A DNA stretch of 64,000 nucleotides from assembly GCA_001661515.1 (NCBI GenBank), contig LUVW01000003.1, forward strand, positions 124,001 through 188,000, written 5' to 3'. Under the pieces are notes generated by a model, which was not told the DNA's origin, made no database searches, and saw nothing but the letters and a program-made list of their open reading frames with translations. This document shows, piece by piece, positions 62,521-64,000 of the stretch. Numbering within the stretch: the stretch's first letter is position 1; the number at the start of each line of letters is the position of its first letter. Position numbers and translations under genes: made by a program. This DNA is from Capniomyces stellatus. Lineage: Eukaryota; Kickxellomycota; Harpellomycetes; Harpellales; Legeriomycetaceae.

Positions 62521-64000
62521 CGCTACTAGGTTATGTTATAATGATAACACGCTAATACGTCAATAAGGTGTAATGGTAATGTGATGTTATGAAGAATAAG
62601 ATGCAATGACAATGTGTTGTTATGAAGGATAAGGTGTAATGACAATTTGCTTATGTGACAATTTGCTAGTATGACAGTGTGCTATTTTGTTAATACTTCA
62701 AGTGAGTTAGAGTTGTTAATGTATTTTTTTTGGTTGAATTTCAAGTTTTTCTATTTTATCGAGTTGTTGTAAAAAAAATAACTTTGCTAATTTCCAAGAC
62801 TGCTATGTTGATTGAATATTAGTTTTTGCAACTAGTTAAAAGTGCGCTTTGCTATTCCAGGCTGACTATACTCTTTAAACAGTACTGCTTGTTATAGCTA
62901 GATAATACGCATTTAAAAGGCAGAGACATAATGATAGGAAGGAGTAGGGTGGTTTGTTTAGCCACCACCACTTTATTTTTGTGTTTTATTGATACAATCA
63001 TTAGATACTTTATATAGTAAAGTACAAACCAGTCCAAAGCCTGTGTTTATAATTAGTAAATTTAATGGCTTTGCTTTTGCCGTTTACTATTGCTGAAAAG
63101 GTTGGAGTTGATAAATGCTAAATTTTGAGACTTGGCAATGTAATTTGATGGAAAGCCACCAACTGTTTATGCATGTTGGATTTATAACCTAATCATAAAG
63201 CTTGAAAATGAAGTAGTCAAATATGATTTAAAAGTGTGGTTTGGCTTGATCTTATAAACTTATGGATACTATATGGGGTGCTGATGCATTGGGTGTTAGG
63301 GCTGCCGGGGTTAGGACTCGCTTAGTAGAATTTGAGTCGAGGCAAAGGTGCTGATATTTTTGTCTTGGGCTTTAAACGCTCAACAGGAAAAACATCCAGC
63401 AAAATTATTTATTAGGTTGGTTCATAGCCAATGGCTGGTCAGCTAGGTTTCAAAATTATACTTTTCAAAGTTTACTTTGACTACTTAACTCATATATACT
63501 AAGAACTTTAAACCTAATACTATCAATATAGAACCAATTGTATGGGGTCTATTTGACTATGCGCCATTCCTTAGTTCAAAACTTTTGTCGAACTATCGAC
63601 CGTGTACCTCGGCGGCTTTGCTTCATAAGTTCTGGTGTTTGACATACCCAATGGAGTGAGGATATCAACGGGGTGTAGAGGGCGGTATCATAATTAGGCA
63701 AAACTATGGGTTAACCTCGTGTTGTATTTATGTTATACCCTTCGATATATCCATCCTCAGCGCGTGGAGCTAGTACAATGAAGACTTTGGCTTCTTAATA
63801 ATCATTTATTTTATTTATTTTATTATTTTTTTGCCAGCTATAATTAAAAGGAAGCATGCTAATTTATCAGGTCGTGTAATTTAGCGTTGAGTTTAAAGGC
63901 CCACTCTCGTTTTACGCCTTGGAAGAGAAAGCGTAAACAAATTCTTTCAATTCAAGAAAAGGATTTCACGAAACACGCTGATATTACTGGACATAATTAA
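62521..64000. other. 3' flank of window, no gene recognised
   Basis: The first 180 nt (62555-62700) have degenerate repeats of a roughly 45-nt unit built around AATGACAATxTG and TTATGAAGxATAAG, upstream of the pseudo-trypsin. The rest is AT-rich with unsupported short ORFs (62852-63037). Genes running out of the window cannot be excluded. Confidence 0.5.
62555..62700. repeat. Degenerate tandem repeat upstream of pseudo-trypsin
   Basis: About three imperfect copies of a unit with AAGGTGTAATG, GTAATGTGATGTTATGAAG and ACAATGTGTTGTTATG. It could contribute to promoter function, but this is not testable from sequence alone. Confidence 0.55.

Noticed and set aside
62852..63037. 61-codon minus-strand ORF
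   Set aside because: No domain, AT-biased composition, no splice partners.

Overview
The window looks like nuclear chromosome sequence from a filamentous, probably early-diverging fungus. Genes are cut by many short GT-AG introns, the intergenic DNA is very AT-rich, and the proteins are fungal or eukaryotic (Sec63, Ecm29, Swp1, Coq5, Rbd2-type rhomboid, Nrg1-type zinc finger, OPT transporter). A pair of trypsin-family genes and a GON4L-like protein fit a Zoopagomycota/Kickxellomycotina-type lineage better than a yeast, but that placement is inference and no rRNA or marker was available to settle it. No mobile-element ORFs, tRNAs, rRNAs or CRISPR arrays were recognised.

Layout: SEC63 (515-3978, +); a gene desert of about 8.8 kb with a telomere-like AAACCT array; an Nrg1-type C2H2 repressor (12808-13692, +); an OPT transporter with a minisatellite inside its intron (15947-18478, +); ECM29 (20853-27863, +) converging on an unknown four-exon gene (28048-29535, -); a fusion of an SPX domain with a succinylglutamate desuccinylase/aspartoacylase-type metallohydrolase (30107-32090, -), divergent from an RNase H2 subunit B gene (33139-35124, +); a rhomboid protease (36507-38151, +); a very large GON4L-like SANT protein on one exon (38719-44190, -); a Rad53/Cds1/Chk2 checkpoint kinase (46496-50051, -); COQ5 (51833-53247, -); SWP1 (53692-54960, -); a 7-bp satellite-like array (about 50 clean copies); a p24 cargo receptor (56589-57197, +); and a trypsin / short-chain dehydrogenase / pseudo-trypsin cluster (58399-62520).

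Functionally the genes are mostly housekeeping. Secretory-pathway genes (SEC63, SWP1, p24, rhomboid), genome maintenance and chromatin genes (RNase H2B, checkpoint kinase, GON4L-like), proteasome quality control (ECM29) and ubiquinone synthesis (COQ5) are interspersed without operon-like grouping. For most multi-exon genes I joined exons by hand and checked that reading phases close. Three junctions do not close (Sec63 exon 1-2, RNase H2B exon 2-3, checkpoint kinase exon 5-6) and are flagged.

Most unusual items: the SPX-deacylase fusion, which would put a metallohydrolase under inositol-pyrophosphate (phosphate-status) sensing; and the secreted trypsin homologue that has lost both its catalytic His and Ser but kept its fold, length and intron position relative to an intact paralogue about 2.3 kb away.
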